Shown: positions 1-7,020 of the stretch, piece by piece
How the letters are laid out: each line of letters starts with the position of its first letter
Position numbering within the stretch: the stretch's first letter is position 1
The notes under the pieces: model-generated
What the model was told of the DNA's origin: nothing
Seen by the model: only the letters and a program-made list of their open reading frames with translations
Databases searched by the model: none
DNA from: an uncultured Mycobacterium sp.
GTDB lineage: Bacteria > Actinomycetota > Actinomycetes > Mycobacteriales > Mycobacteriaceae
Reading direction: 5' to 3'
Assembly: GCA_900078375.1 (NCBI GenBank)
Contig: FLQS01000049.1
Coordinates: 1 to 43,470, forward strand
Length of the DNA stretch: 43,470 bases
Translations under genes and position numbers: made by a program

Positions 1-36
<36 letters not shown>

Positions 37-46
37 GTGTCCGTTC

Positions 47-207
47 TGTCCGAAGTGTCCGTTCTGTCCGTTTGACTGACTGACGCTCGGACACTGATAC
101 CCCTAGCGCCGGGGGAAACGGACACTTCGGACACTTCGGACTATGGCGGTGTCCGTTTCATTGCATGCCCTGACCTGCGGCGTCACGCGAAACGGACACT
201 TCGGACA
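47..207. repeat. Iteron-like GGACACTTC repeats around the primase 3' end
   Basis: A 19-base sequence, GAAACGGACACTTCGGACA, occurs at 115-133 and again at 189-207. A near-identical inverted copy lies at 47-63, and extra half-copies of GGACACTTC and TGTCCG lie between them. The copy at 189-207 is inside the end of the primase gene; the others are just beyond its stop. Clustered direct and inverted repeats beside a replication gene resemble iterons or an origin of a phage-like or plasmid-like element, but no replication function can be shown from sequence alone. Confidence 0.55.
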
Positions 208-1894
208 GCTTGAGGTACAACCCGCGTCCCGCCTTTGTGATGAGCCCTTCGGCCGCCAGGCGACGAAGATACGTACCCGCCGTGTCGCCGGTCAGGCCAT
301 CGACCGCCTTAGCGACGTCAGTAGCAGTGACAGGGTCACTCGCCTTCTCCACGAAACGGAGAACGTCGAGCATCCGGTCACTCTTCTTCTCCTCGGCGCT
401 GCGGCGCTCCATGGTCGCGGCAGCATCGAGCAAGTCCATGCCGTCGAGACGCCACAGGATGCCCTGGTCGGCGATGAGTGCGTACTGAGCTTCGAGGACG
501 TCGCGGCCGGTGACGTTCAGCACGGCGTCGTTGGCGAGCCGCTTACGGTTCAGCGCCAGGATGAAGTCGGCCGCCCCGGCGACACCGTTGGTCCCCGATA
601 CCGAGTCGACGAAATCGGTGACCTCGGCCTTGCGGGTGTGATGGACCAGGAGCAGTGAAGCGCCGGGCACGGCGTCGACGAGATTCTTGAGAGCGGCCCC
701 GGCTTCATAGTCGGCTAGGTACGCCTCCTGTCCGGGCCGTCTCGGCGGCTTAATCTTGCCAAACGTGTCGACGATAACGAACGGTTTCTCCGCGGCGTGC
801 TGATCGAGGTACCCGTCGATGAGCACGACCGCCTCGCCCGGGGTCGCTCTGTTGACGACGGTGATACCGGCCGGGATCGGGGCGCCGCGCCGGATGCGCC
901 GGAAGCGGTCCTGCAAGCGGCGGTGTCCGTCCTCCAGCGCGAGGTATAGCACCGGCCGTTGCTTGACCGGGATCGCGCCCAGCGCTGTCCCACCGGCGGC
1001 TACGGCCAGCCCGATGTCGGCAACGAGAAAGCTTTTGCCTTTCTTGGGCGGGGCGACCAGGAGGCCGAGTCCCTCGGGGATGATGCCGTCGACCGCGAAT
1101 TCCAGCGGCGCGAACTGCTGCCCGTCGAGCCAGTCGCCGGTGACGCCACGCTCGCCGAGCAGCCCACCCGCCTGTGGCGGCGATTCACCCGCCGGCACCG
1201 GCACCAGGTCGCCGAGGGACAGGCCGGCGGCGATGTGATCCGCCGCGTCGTTGCCCACCGCCGCCTGCACGACACTGACCGACGCGGCCACATCATCGAG
1301 CAGTCGCATGACCTTGTCCGCGTAGCCCTTTCCCGCCGTGTCGCGGTGGGCAACGACGACCACCGCCTTGCCCCTCAGCGGCGACCACTCGGCCTTGTCT
1401 GCGTTACCGGCGCCCATCGCCGAGCACACGGCGACACCGCCGACTGCCTCGACCGCCTCGACGTCCTTTTCGCCCTCGCAGACGAACACCAGCGGTGCGT
1501 CACCGACGAGATCGGCGTGGAACAACGCGGTGCACCCGGCGGCATTTTGCTGCCAGAAGTCCTTGCCGCCGTTGCTGTTCGGCCTGCGCTCCACCATTCG
1601 GCCGTCGCCGTAGGTGTAAGTGCGGGTCGGATTCCACACGTCGCGCATCGCGGTGTCGTCGAACAGGTCGACCATTGTCAGTCGCAGTGCGGCGAGCACG
1701 TCGGCGGTGTCGCATCCGGCGAAACACTTCACGACCACACCCTTGCCGTCACGGCGGGGGCCGATCGACAACGACGGATTGCGGTCGTCGTGGGCCGGGC
1801 ACTGTGCCATCGCCTTGTCGTCGCCGCTCTCTCTGACCATGCGCCCCTGTCCGCGCAGCGCGCCGAGAATGCGTTCGTAGGAGGCGGCGCTCAT
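158..1894 (-). CDS. Primase-helicase-like replication protein of an integrated element
   Basis: The 578-residue protein probably primes and unwinds DNA during replication of the mobile element. A CHC2-type zinc finger lies near the N-terminus (Cys32, His35, Cys57, Cys61). A TOPRIM-like segment follows, with the EGEKD motif near residue 140; its second acidic motif reads HRDTAG, so the usual first Asp of the Asp-x-Asp pair is His. A RecA/AAA_25-type ATPase domain begins near residue 265, with Walker A APPKKGKS, Walker B FVIVDTF and a downstream HHTRKA sensor. The C-terminus looks like a winged helix. It follows int and xis on the same strand, the order seen in phiRv2-type elements. The altered TOPRIM motif raises the possibility that it is mainly a helicase. 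Confidence 0.82.
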   Translation of the reverse strand: MSAASYERILGALRGQGRMVRESGDDKAMAQCPAHDDRNPSLSIGPRRDGKGVVVKCFAGCDTADVLAALRLTMVDLFDDTAMRDVWNPTRTYTYGDGRMVERRPNSNGGKDFWQQNAAGCTALFHADLVGDAPLVFVCEGEKDVEAVEAVGGVAVCSAMGAGNADKAEWSPLRGKAVVVVAHRDTAGKGYADKVMRLLDDVAASVSVVQAAVGNDAADHIAAGLSLGDLVPVPAGESPPQAGGLLGERGVTGDWLDGQQFAPLEFAVDGIIPEGLGLLVAPPKKGKSFLVADIGLAVAAGGTALGAIPVKQRPVLYLALEDGHRRLQDRFRRIRRGAPIPAGITVVNRATPGEAVVLIDGYLDQHAAEKPFVIVDTFGKIKPPRRPGQEAYLADYEAGAALKNLVDAVPGASLLLVHHTRKAEVTDFVDSVSGTNGVAGAADFILALNRKRLANDAVLNVTGRDVLEAQYALIADQGILWRLDGMDLLDAAATMERRSAEEKKSDRMLDVLRFVEKASDPVTATDVAKAVDGLTGDTAGTYLRRLAAEGLITKAGRGLYLKLSEVSVSRDAAGQGMQ

Positions 1895-1978
1895 TCAGCC
1901 ACCACCAAGGCGTCAAGGGCGGGGACGTCCAAATCGCCTAGACTGGCAAGCGCACTGACTGGCTGTTGAGTGCTCCGA

Positions 1979-2013
1979 GTGCCCGTCCCTTCGGGGGCGG
2001 GTGCTTCTTTTTT
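1979..2013 (+). terminator. Rho-independent terminator reading on the + strand
   Basis: An 11-bp stem (arms 1979-1989 and 1994-2004, with three G-T wobbles) closes a TTCG tetraloop. It is followed by TTCTTTTTT at 2005-2013. The T-tract is on the right, so it would stop + strand transcription. All neighbouring genes are on the minus strand, so the terminated transcript is unknown. It abuts the stop codon of the excisionase-like gene. Confidence 0.6.
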
Positions 2014-2222
2014 CACGCGGCACCACCGCCAACCGGGCTCATCAGGCGGTCAAGCTGCGTGGCGTCAACCTTGAGCAGTCGCGGGCCGACGCGTACCGCG
2101 TCGATGCGGCCAGCGGCGATCCAGCGGCGAACCGTCCGGTAGTGGACGCCAAGCCGTTTGGCGGCTTCGGTGAGCGGGATCAGCTCGGGGTGAGCGGGAC
2201 GGGCGGCGCGTGTTTTGGACAT
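2013..2222 (-). CDS. Excisionase-like helix-turn-helix protein
   Basis: This 69-residue protein has a single MerR/excisionase-type DNA-binding domain: a LTEAAKRLGV helix, RTVRRWIAAGRI as recognition helix, then a wing with AVRVGPRLLKV. Such proteins bind bent att DNA and steer integrase toward excision, or act as small repressors. It lies between the integrase and the primase on the same strand. The ATG at 2222 is preceded by GGAGAA inside an inverted repeat (2223-2246). The C-terminal SPVGGGAA resembles the tail of a second small HTH protein in this window (37801-38016). Confidence 0.8.
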   Translation of the reverse strand: MSKTRAARPAHPELIPLTEAAKRLGVHYRTVRRWIAAGRIDAVRVGPRLLKVDATQLDRLMSPVGGGAA

Positions 2223-2246
2223 GGGTTCTCCAGTGAGTGAGAACCC
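2223..2246 (-). promoter_or_regulatory. Inverted repeat covering the xis ribosome-binding site
   Basis: GGGTTCTC (2223-2230) and GAGAACCC (2239-2246) are perfect 8-base inverted arms separated by 8 bases, directly abutting the ATG of the excisionase-like gene. The GGAGAA ribosome-binding site lies within it. It could be an operator or an RNA hairpin that masks the site. Confidence 0.55.
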
Positions 2247-2336
2247 TCGCCGGTCAGCGGGCAGCCGGAATGGCTGCTGGATACGTCACAGGCGTTTTCC
2301 CGCCGTCACCCGCCAGGCCCACGATGCCGTTTTCAC

Positions 2337-2373
2337 GAGCAACCGAGCAAATCAGACGGGGCGTCCTGAGCAA
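2337..2373 (-). repeat. Three TTGCTC repeats between int and xis
   Basis: On the minus strand TTGCTC occurs three times (complements at 2337-2342, 2345-2350 and 2368-2373). Two copies are separated by only two bases. The 175-base int-xis gap that holds them also has an AT-rich TATATCCTAT. Short spaced repeats here could be binding sites for the excisionase-like protein or a repressor. This is a pattern observation only. Confidence 0.35.
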
Positions 2374-2397
2374 TAGGATATACGCCCGGACAGGTGG

Positions 2398-3498
2398 TCA
2401 CTCGCGCAGGCGCGCCGACATTCGTTCTGCCAGTTCGGCATCGCGGCCTTCGGCGACATGCTGGTATCGCAGTGCCATCTGGGGTGTGGTATGGCCGAGC
2501 CGGTGCATCAGCTCGGCGGTGGTCGCACCCGATTGCGCGGCCAGGACCGCACCGACGTGGCGCAGGTCGTGGACGCGCAGGTTCGGTTTCTTGATCGCGG
2601 CACGCGCCTTCTCCCAATGGGTCCGGTACTCGCCGTCACGCATGTTCCCACCGGCTTGGGCAGGGAACAACAGTGCATCGGGCGACTTGGCGACGTGACT
2701 ACGCAAGTGCGCCTTGATAATCGGCCGAATGTGCGGCGGTATCGCGACGTCGCGGATGCCCGCCGATGTCTTCGGTTCACCGATCGTGAAGACACCGGAC
2801 CGGTAGGTGACCGCTCGGTGCACCCGCAGCACCGAGCAATCAGCGCTGACATCTTTGCGGCGCAGCTCGGCTGTCTCGCCCCACCGCAGACCGCACCACG
2901 CCGCCAAGATCACGCTGGCGCGTAACTCGGCAGGCATCTTGGCGGCAAGCTTGTCGACTTGGGCCGGGGTGAGTACGTCGACCTCGCGTTTCCGTTTGGT
3001 TTGCATCGCCGCGCGGATGCGGCATGGGTTGGCATCGAGCACTTCATCTTGCACGGCGGTGGCACAGATGGCGTGCAGTAGCGCGTAGGCGTGGGCGTTG
3101 CGGGTCGGGTGCACTGTCCCGAGGTCGGCGTGCCACTGGCGGACCTTGGCCGGGGTCAGCGCGACCATCTTCGCGTCGCCAAGCTCGGGCAAGATCAATC
3201 GGTTAAGCATCGACTCGTAGTGCAGCTTGGTGCGGGTCCGCAGGTGCCGTTGCTCAAGCCAGCGGACCGCGTAGGCGCGCAGCGTGATGCCGTCGGAGCG
3301 CTCGACCGCACCCCAGGTGCCAAGGTCGATTTTGCGCCGCTCGATGTTCAGCCAACCGATAGCGTCATCCTCGACCGCGTAAGTCCGCGGCGCTTTGTGG
3401 AGATTGCCGTCCGGGCCGGTGTACGCGGCCTGAAATCGGCCTGACGGCAACTGTCGGATTCGCCCGAACGCCCGTCGCGTTGCGTTTTTCGATGCCAT
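2398..3498 (-). CDS. int: Tyrosine recombinase (phage-type integrase)
   Basis: The 366-residue protein would integrate and excise the left-hand element at a tRNA 3' end. It shows the usual order: an N-terminal arm-binding segment (RQLPSGRFQAAYTGPDG), a SAM-like core-binding domain around residues 70-165, and a C-terminal catalytic domain. The catalytic signatures are visible: Arg in CGLRWGE, His-x-x-Arg in HDLRH, His in LGHTTP and the nucleophilic Tyr in ALRYQH. Length and layout match mycobacteriophage and phiRv2-type integrases. Its 5' end faces the tRNA fragment at 3652-3677, the standard position next to an attachment site. The catalytic domain looks intact, so the element may still be mobile if its other end is present outside the window. 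Confidence 0.93.
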   Translation of the reverse strand: MASKNATRRAFGRIRQLPSGRFQAAYTGPDGNLHKAPRTYAVEDDAIGWLNIERRKIDLGTWGAVERSDGITLRAYAVRWLEQRHLRTRTKLHYESMLNRLILPELGDAKMVALTPAKVRQWHADLGTVHPTRNAHAYALLHAICATAVQDEVLDANPCRIRAAMQTKRKREVDVLTPAQVDKLAAKMPAELRASVILAAWCGLRWGETAELRRKDVSADCSVLRVHRAVTYRSGVFTIGEPKTSAGIRDVAIPPHIRPIIKAHLRSHVAKSPDALLFPAQAGGNMRDGEYRTHWEKARAAIKKPNLRVHDLRHVGAVLAAQSGATTAELMHRLGHTTPQMALRYQHVAEGRDAELAERMSARLRE

Positions 3499-3514
3499 TC
3501 ATGCCCCCAACGTC

Positions 3515-3532
3515 CGTGCAAGATTCGTGCAA
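3515..3532. repeat. CGTGCAA direct repeats, candidate integrase arm sites
   Basis: CGTGCAA occurs at 3515-3521 and 3526-3532, one helical turn apart, between the integrase start and the tRNA fragment. A second loose pair, AGCTAAAGCC and AGCTAAATC, lies near 3600-3615. Arm-type sites of tyrosine integrases are short, spaced direct repeats flanking the core, so these are reasonable candidates. Confidence 0.3.
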
Positions 3533-3651
3533 CATGAATGTACCAACATGCCCGGAAATGTCCGATACTGCCGGGCCACCGAGAACGCCAAAGTAGCAGC
3601 TAAAGCCAGCTAAATCACAGGTCGCGGGACTACCCATACCGAAATCTCATG

Positions 3652-3677
3652 GCAGGTTCGATTCCTGCCGGGGGCGC
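3652..3677 (+). other. tRNA 3'-end fragment, probable attachment site of the left element
   Basis: A perfect T-arm (GCAGG, TTCGATT, CCTGC at 3652-3668) is followed by CGGGGGC and G, exactly as in the last 25 or so bases of a tRNA whose acceptor 5' strand would be GCCCCCG (possibly tRNA-Arg). No D-arm or anticodon arm precedes it, so it is not a whole tRNA. Integration into a tRNA 3' end duplicates this segment: the intact tRNA stays at one end and the fragment at the other. The integrase lies 150 bases away, so this is the chromosome-proximal att site. The intact tRNA should lie beyond the left end of the full element. Confidence 0.65.
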
Positions 3678-3754
3678 AAAATTTCCCTAGGACCTCGGGT
3701 GATGGTTGACAGTTGGTTCGGCTGATCCTTGACACTCCCCTAGGTAAGGGAATC

Positions 3755-4222
3755 TCACTTGGAACCTCGCGTTGCGGCGGCAGTGCGCAAGAACGGTCGC
3801 AGGGCCACGAAGTAAGCCAAAAACATCGTCGGCCCCGCAAACATTGGGAGCCAAGGTAAATCGAGCCGCACTGATCCGACCAACACGGCAGCGACGGCGA
3901 AGCACGCGGGGGCAACCATTGCCGATCGGCCCGTTGATCCCAGAAATCGTCGCTCCGTATGCCGCAGCATCAAGTAGTAGGCGCCGCACAGGCCGACCAG
4001 TCCGGCCTGCAGTGGCGGTGCGTCACTGAGCATCGCTGCGGCCGCGGCGAGCAGGACAGCAGCGGTGGCGGCGTGGCGCACTCCAATACCCACCCCGACA
4101 GCGAGCGCGCAAGCCACGGCAACGACGAATGCGCTTCCGGCGGTGTTGATTCCCGCGATTGTCGCCATCGCCAGCCCGACCACGGTCGAGAGTAGATGCG
4201 CCTTGATGTCGACGTACGTCAT
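3755..4222 (-). CDS. Small integral membrane protein, last gene of the MoxR/DUF58 cluster
   Basis: This 155-residue protein of unknown function consists almost entirely of hydrophobic segments, with four or five predicted membrane helices (for example VGLAMATIAGINTAGSAFVV and AAVLLAAAAAMLSD). The ATG at 4222 was chosen because it overlaps the DUF58 stop as ATGA. A longer reading frame upstream only repeats the DUF58 gene out of frame. It is the first chromosomal gene beside the integrated element. Position suggests a role with the MoxR-DUF58 pair, perhaps in the envelope, but nothing in the sequence gives a function. Confidence 0.75.
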   Translation of the reverse strand: MTYVDIKAHLLSTVVGLAMATIAGINTAGSAFVVAVACALAVGVGIGVRHAATAAVLLAAAAAMLSDAPPLQAGLVGLCGAYYLMLRHTERRFLGSTGRSAMVAPACFAVAAVLVGSVRLDLPWLPMFAGPTMFLAYFVALRPFLRTAAATRGSK

Positions 4223-5472
4223 CGTGACCTTCGTCGCGGACCTCGATGTTGTGGAACCAGCGCCATGGCTTGATCGAGGGTGTGTTCTGGTGTCCAGGGC
4301 ACGACGTCCACGCCGAGGGTGGACATGTTGCGGTGCATGAAAGATCGCTGCAGAGCCCACATCCGGTCGACCAACGGGTCGTGGTCATCGGTGAAGGGAG
4401 TTCCGACGAGCATGTCGACGGCTACGACCGTCTGTCCACGCTTTCGCAGGTCGATCAGCGCTAGCGCGAAATCGGTCTCCAGCAGTGTGGAGAACGCGAT
4501 GACGATCCCACCGGCCGGGATCGCTCCTGGGGGAACCAGTGTGCTCATGCCGGTCTCGGGCCCGGTGCCCGTTGCGTCGAGAATGGTGTCGACGATTCGG
4601 TAGAACTGGGCTTTGCCCATATCGGCGCCGAGCCATTGGATTCGTCGGTTGCCGAGGGCAACGATGCCGGCGCGGTCGCCGTGGCGTAATGCGGTCTGAG
4701 CTACTTGGACGGCGCCGCGCGCCATCCGGTCGGTGGCTTCTGCGGCGGGGCCAAGAGGCTGTGCGTGGCTGTCGATCAGCACCACCACGTCAGCGGCGCG
4801 GTCCGTGAGCCGTTCAGTCACATGCAGTGTGCGGCGTCGGGCGCTGACGGGCCAATTCACCGTGCGCAGTTGGTCGCCGGGCACGTAGGCGCGGATATCG
4901 GCGAACTCGACGCCAGGGCCGGTGCGGCGCACGAGGTGGCTGCCCAGACGATCGGGCAGTTCGGCATTGGGCAGGCCGGTGTCTTGTGGGGGCGCAATGG
5001 GAAACACACAGCAGTCCGCCGCTTCGACGGTCGCCGTTCCGCGCAGTAGCCCACCGGCAGCGCGGACATCGACGTGGGCGTACACCACATACCGTCCCCA
5101 GCGTTGAGCCGAAACCGCGATCTGCTGGCGAGACGGCGTGCAGTCGAGGATCTCGACGCCCATTCCATCGGTTGCCGAAATCCTCAGTGCAACACCCGCT
5201 TCAGGTGCTACCGATACGGCGAAGCGCGCTTGCTCGGATTCAAAGAAGTATTGCCGGGCCGCTGAGCTGTGAACGCGCACTGCCGGCTTGTTGTCCGACT
5301 GCCAGTAGATCGAGCACAGCACGCCCAGCAGCGGCGCAGCGAGCGTAATCAGTTGCCAGCGGGCGCTGATCGCCGCTGCCGCGAAGATCGCCGCGACGCA
5401 GGTCGCTATCGCGAGGGTCAATGGCGAAGCGCGCCAAGCGGGTTGGACCATGATCTCGCGAGCTTCGGTCAC
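4219..5472 (-). CDS. DUF58 protein of the MoxR cluster
   Basis: Starting at GTG 5472, which overlaps the moxR stop as GTGA, the product has 417 residues. Two N-terminal membrane helices are followed by a long extracytoplasmic or cytoplasmic beta-rich part. The DUF58 signature comes next, near residue 200: GVEFADIRAYVPGDQLR and then NWPVSARR. The C-terminal half resembles a von Willebrand factor A fold (VVVLIDSHAQP, later IVIAFSTLLE), though the metal-site Asp-x-Ser-x-Ser is incomplete. MoxR ATPases with DUF58 partners are thought to assemble or activate other proteins, often metal-dependent or envelope complexes. It is coupled to genes on both sides. Confidence 0.85.
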   Translation of the reverse strand: MTEAREIMVQPAWRASPLTLAIATCVAAIFAAAAISARWQLITLAAPLLGVLCSIYWQSDNKPAVRVHSSAARQYFFESEQARFAVSVAPEAGVALRISATDGMGVEILDCTPSRQQIAVSAQRWGRYVVYAHVDVRAAGGLLRGTATVEAADCCVFPIAPPQDTGLPNAELPDRLGSHLVRRTGPGVEFADIRAYVPGDQLRTVNWPVSARRRTLHVTERLTDRAADVVVLIDSHAQPLGPAAEATDRMARGAVQVAQTALRHGDRAGIVALGNRRIQWLGADMGKAQFYRIVDTILDATGTGPETGMSTLVPPGAIPAGGIVIAFSTLLETDFALALIDLRKRGQTVVAVDMLVGTPFTDDHDPLVDRMWALQRSFMHRNMSTLGVDVVPWTPEHTLDQAMALVPQHRGPRRRSR

Positions 5473-6434
5473 CGCGTCTGCCGGTCCCGCGGGATGGGCA
5501 TCCGGTCTAGCAGTTCGGCTAGCACATCGCCGGCCTGGATGCGCCGCACCCACATCTCTGGTCGCAGGATGACGCGGTGCGCCATCGCCGACACGGCTAG
5601 TGCTTTGACGTCCTCAGGGATCACGTACTCGCGGCCACGCAGAAGCGCGTGCGCCCGGGCGAGTTGCACCAGGTCGAGTTCGGCACGAGGACTGGCCCCA
5701 ACGGCGACCTGCGGGTGATGGCGGGTGGCATCCGCCAGCGACACCACGTAATCCAGCACGTCGTCGTCGACCGCGATCTGCTCCACGGATTCCTGCATGG
5801 CCAGAAGCCGATGCCGGTCAACGACCTGGCAAAGCTGTGGTTCGGCAGAGCCGCGATCGAGGCGGCGGCGCAGCATCGACCGTTCTTCCGGTTTAGACAG
5901 GTAGTGCAGTTCGAGTCGAATCGCGAAGCGGTCCAACTGAGCTTCCGGTAGCGGATAGGTGCCTTCGTACTCGATGGGATTCTCGGTCGCCAGCACGATG
6001 AACGGGTCCGGCAGCGGATGCGTGGTTCGGTCGATGCTGACCTGCCGCTCGGCCATGGCCTCCAGCAGGGCTGCCTGCGCCTTCGGCGGTGTCCGGTTGA
6101 TCTCGTCGGCCAGCAGCAGATTGGTGAAAATGGGGCCTTGACGGAACTCGAAACTCCCCGACTGCATGTCGTAGATGGTCGACCCGAGCAGATCGGCCGG
6201 CAGCAGATCCGGAGTGAACTGCACACGGGTGAAGTCCAAACCCAACGTCGCGCCGAACGACCGGGCGATCAACGTCTTGCCCAAGCCCGGGAGGTCCTCG
6301 ATGAGCACGTGCCCCCGGGCGAGCACGGTGGTCAGAATCTGCGTCAGCGCTTCGCGCTTACCCACCACGGCGCGTCCGATCTCATCCAGGATCGCTTCGC
6401 AGAGGGTGGCCGTCGCCGTAACCGGCAGTGTCAC
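5469..6434 (-). CDS. moxR: MoxR-family AAA+ ATPase
   Basis: The 321-residue chaperone-like ATPase shows Walker A (DLPGLGKT, near residue 48), Walker B (LLLADEINR, near 110), sensor 1 (ATENP) and the MoxR lid domain ending in PEMWVRRIQAGDV. MoxR proteins power assembly or activation of partner proteins carrying VWA-like domains, here the adjacent DUF58 product. The start is GTG 6434, overlapping the stop of the upstream membrane protein gene, and its own stop overlaps the DUF58 start. The four genes 6922-3755 are therefore one translationally coupled unit. Mycobacteria have several such clusters; which one this corresponds to was not resolved. Confidence 0.93.
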   Translation of the reverse strand: MTLPVTATATLCEAILDEIGRAVVGKREALTQILTTVLARGHVLIEDLPGLGKTLIARSFGATLGLDFTRVQFTPDLLPADLLGSTIYDMQSGSFEFRQGPIFTNLLLADEINRTPPKAQAALLEAMAERQVSIDRTTHPLPDPFIVLATENPIEYEGTYPLPEAQLDRFAIRLELHYLSKPEERSMLRRRLDRGSAEPQLCQVVDRHRLLAMQESVEQIAVDDDVLDYVVSLADATRHHPQVAVGASPRAELDLVQLARAHALLRGREYVIPEDVKALAVSAMAHRVILRPEMWVRRIQAGDVLAELLDRMPIPRDRQTR

Positions 6435-6922
6435 AGGCGCTCCAGACGCTCGATAATGTGGACGAACACCTCCCGGCCTGGCCCGCGCTCCTGGGCGCCG
6501 GTGCGTGCAATGTTGTCGGGATCAACCCAGCGCCACAGGTCATCTCCGAACAGGATGCGGCCCGTGTTCGCGAATGCTGCTGGGTTTCTGCTCCGTGGTT
6601 GCCTGGTGGCGATTTCGAATTGCCGGGCAAGCACAGGCCGAAGGCGACGATCCCAGTCCGCCCGAGTGGAGTCCGACCATGCGATCTGGGACTCGGCCCG
6701 TTCCACCCACCGTCTGATCGTCGTCCCGGTCTCATCGGCCCCGCCTTGGACTGGTCCAGGTTTTGGCCGACGGCCCAGCGACCATCGGACTGCGACGAGC
6801 GCCATCGCCAAGGCAGCACCTGAAAACCAGGACATCGCATGACGTTCGGGCATCAACAGCGACACCGCCTCTGCGGCCAGCACGCCGCAAACCCCCATCG
6901 CACCCACGAGAAAAGTCCTCAT
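6431..6922 (-). CDS. Membrane-anchored conserved protein heading the MoxR operon
   Basis: Translation from ATG 6922 gives 163 residues. Two N-terminal membrane helices (residues about 3-20 and 30-47) are followed by a charged cytoplasmic domain with WVERAESQIAWSDS and a C-terminal FGDDLWRWVDPDN segment. The upstream extension of the frame has the low-complexity Arg-rich look of an out-of-frame reading and was dropped. Proteins with this membrane-plus-C-domain layout are common first genes of actinobacterial MoxR-DUF58 operons. The function is unknown. Its stop overlaps the moxR GTG. Confidence 0.7.
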   Translation of the reverse strand: MRTFLVGAMGVCGVLAAEAVSLLMPERHAMSWFSGAALAMALVAVRWSLGRRPKPGPVQGGADETGTTIRRWVERAESQIAWSDSTRADWDRRLRPVLARQFEIATRQPRSRNPAAFANTGRILFGDDLWRWVDPDNIARTGAQERGPGREVFVHIIERLERL

Positions 6923-7020
6923 GACGAAGCCAACGCCTGGGGGCGCAGCCGTCGCGTCACCCGAAGCAGCACGACGACACCCCCTGCCGGCCAGATATGT
7001 CCGAGGTGCATTCTCGCGTA

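Noticed and set aside
959..1969. Long + strand open frame opposite the primase gene
   Set aside because: It mirrors the minus-strand primase frame, has biased Arg/His/Gln composition and no domain; high GC content produces such shadows.
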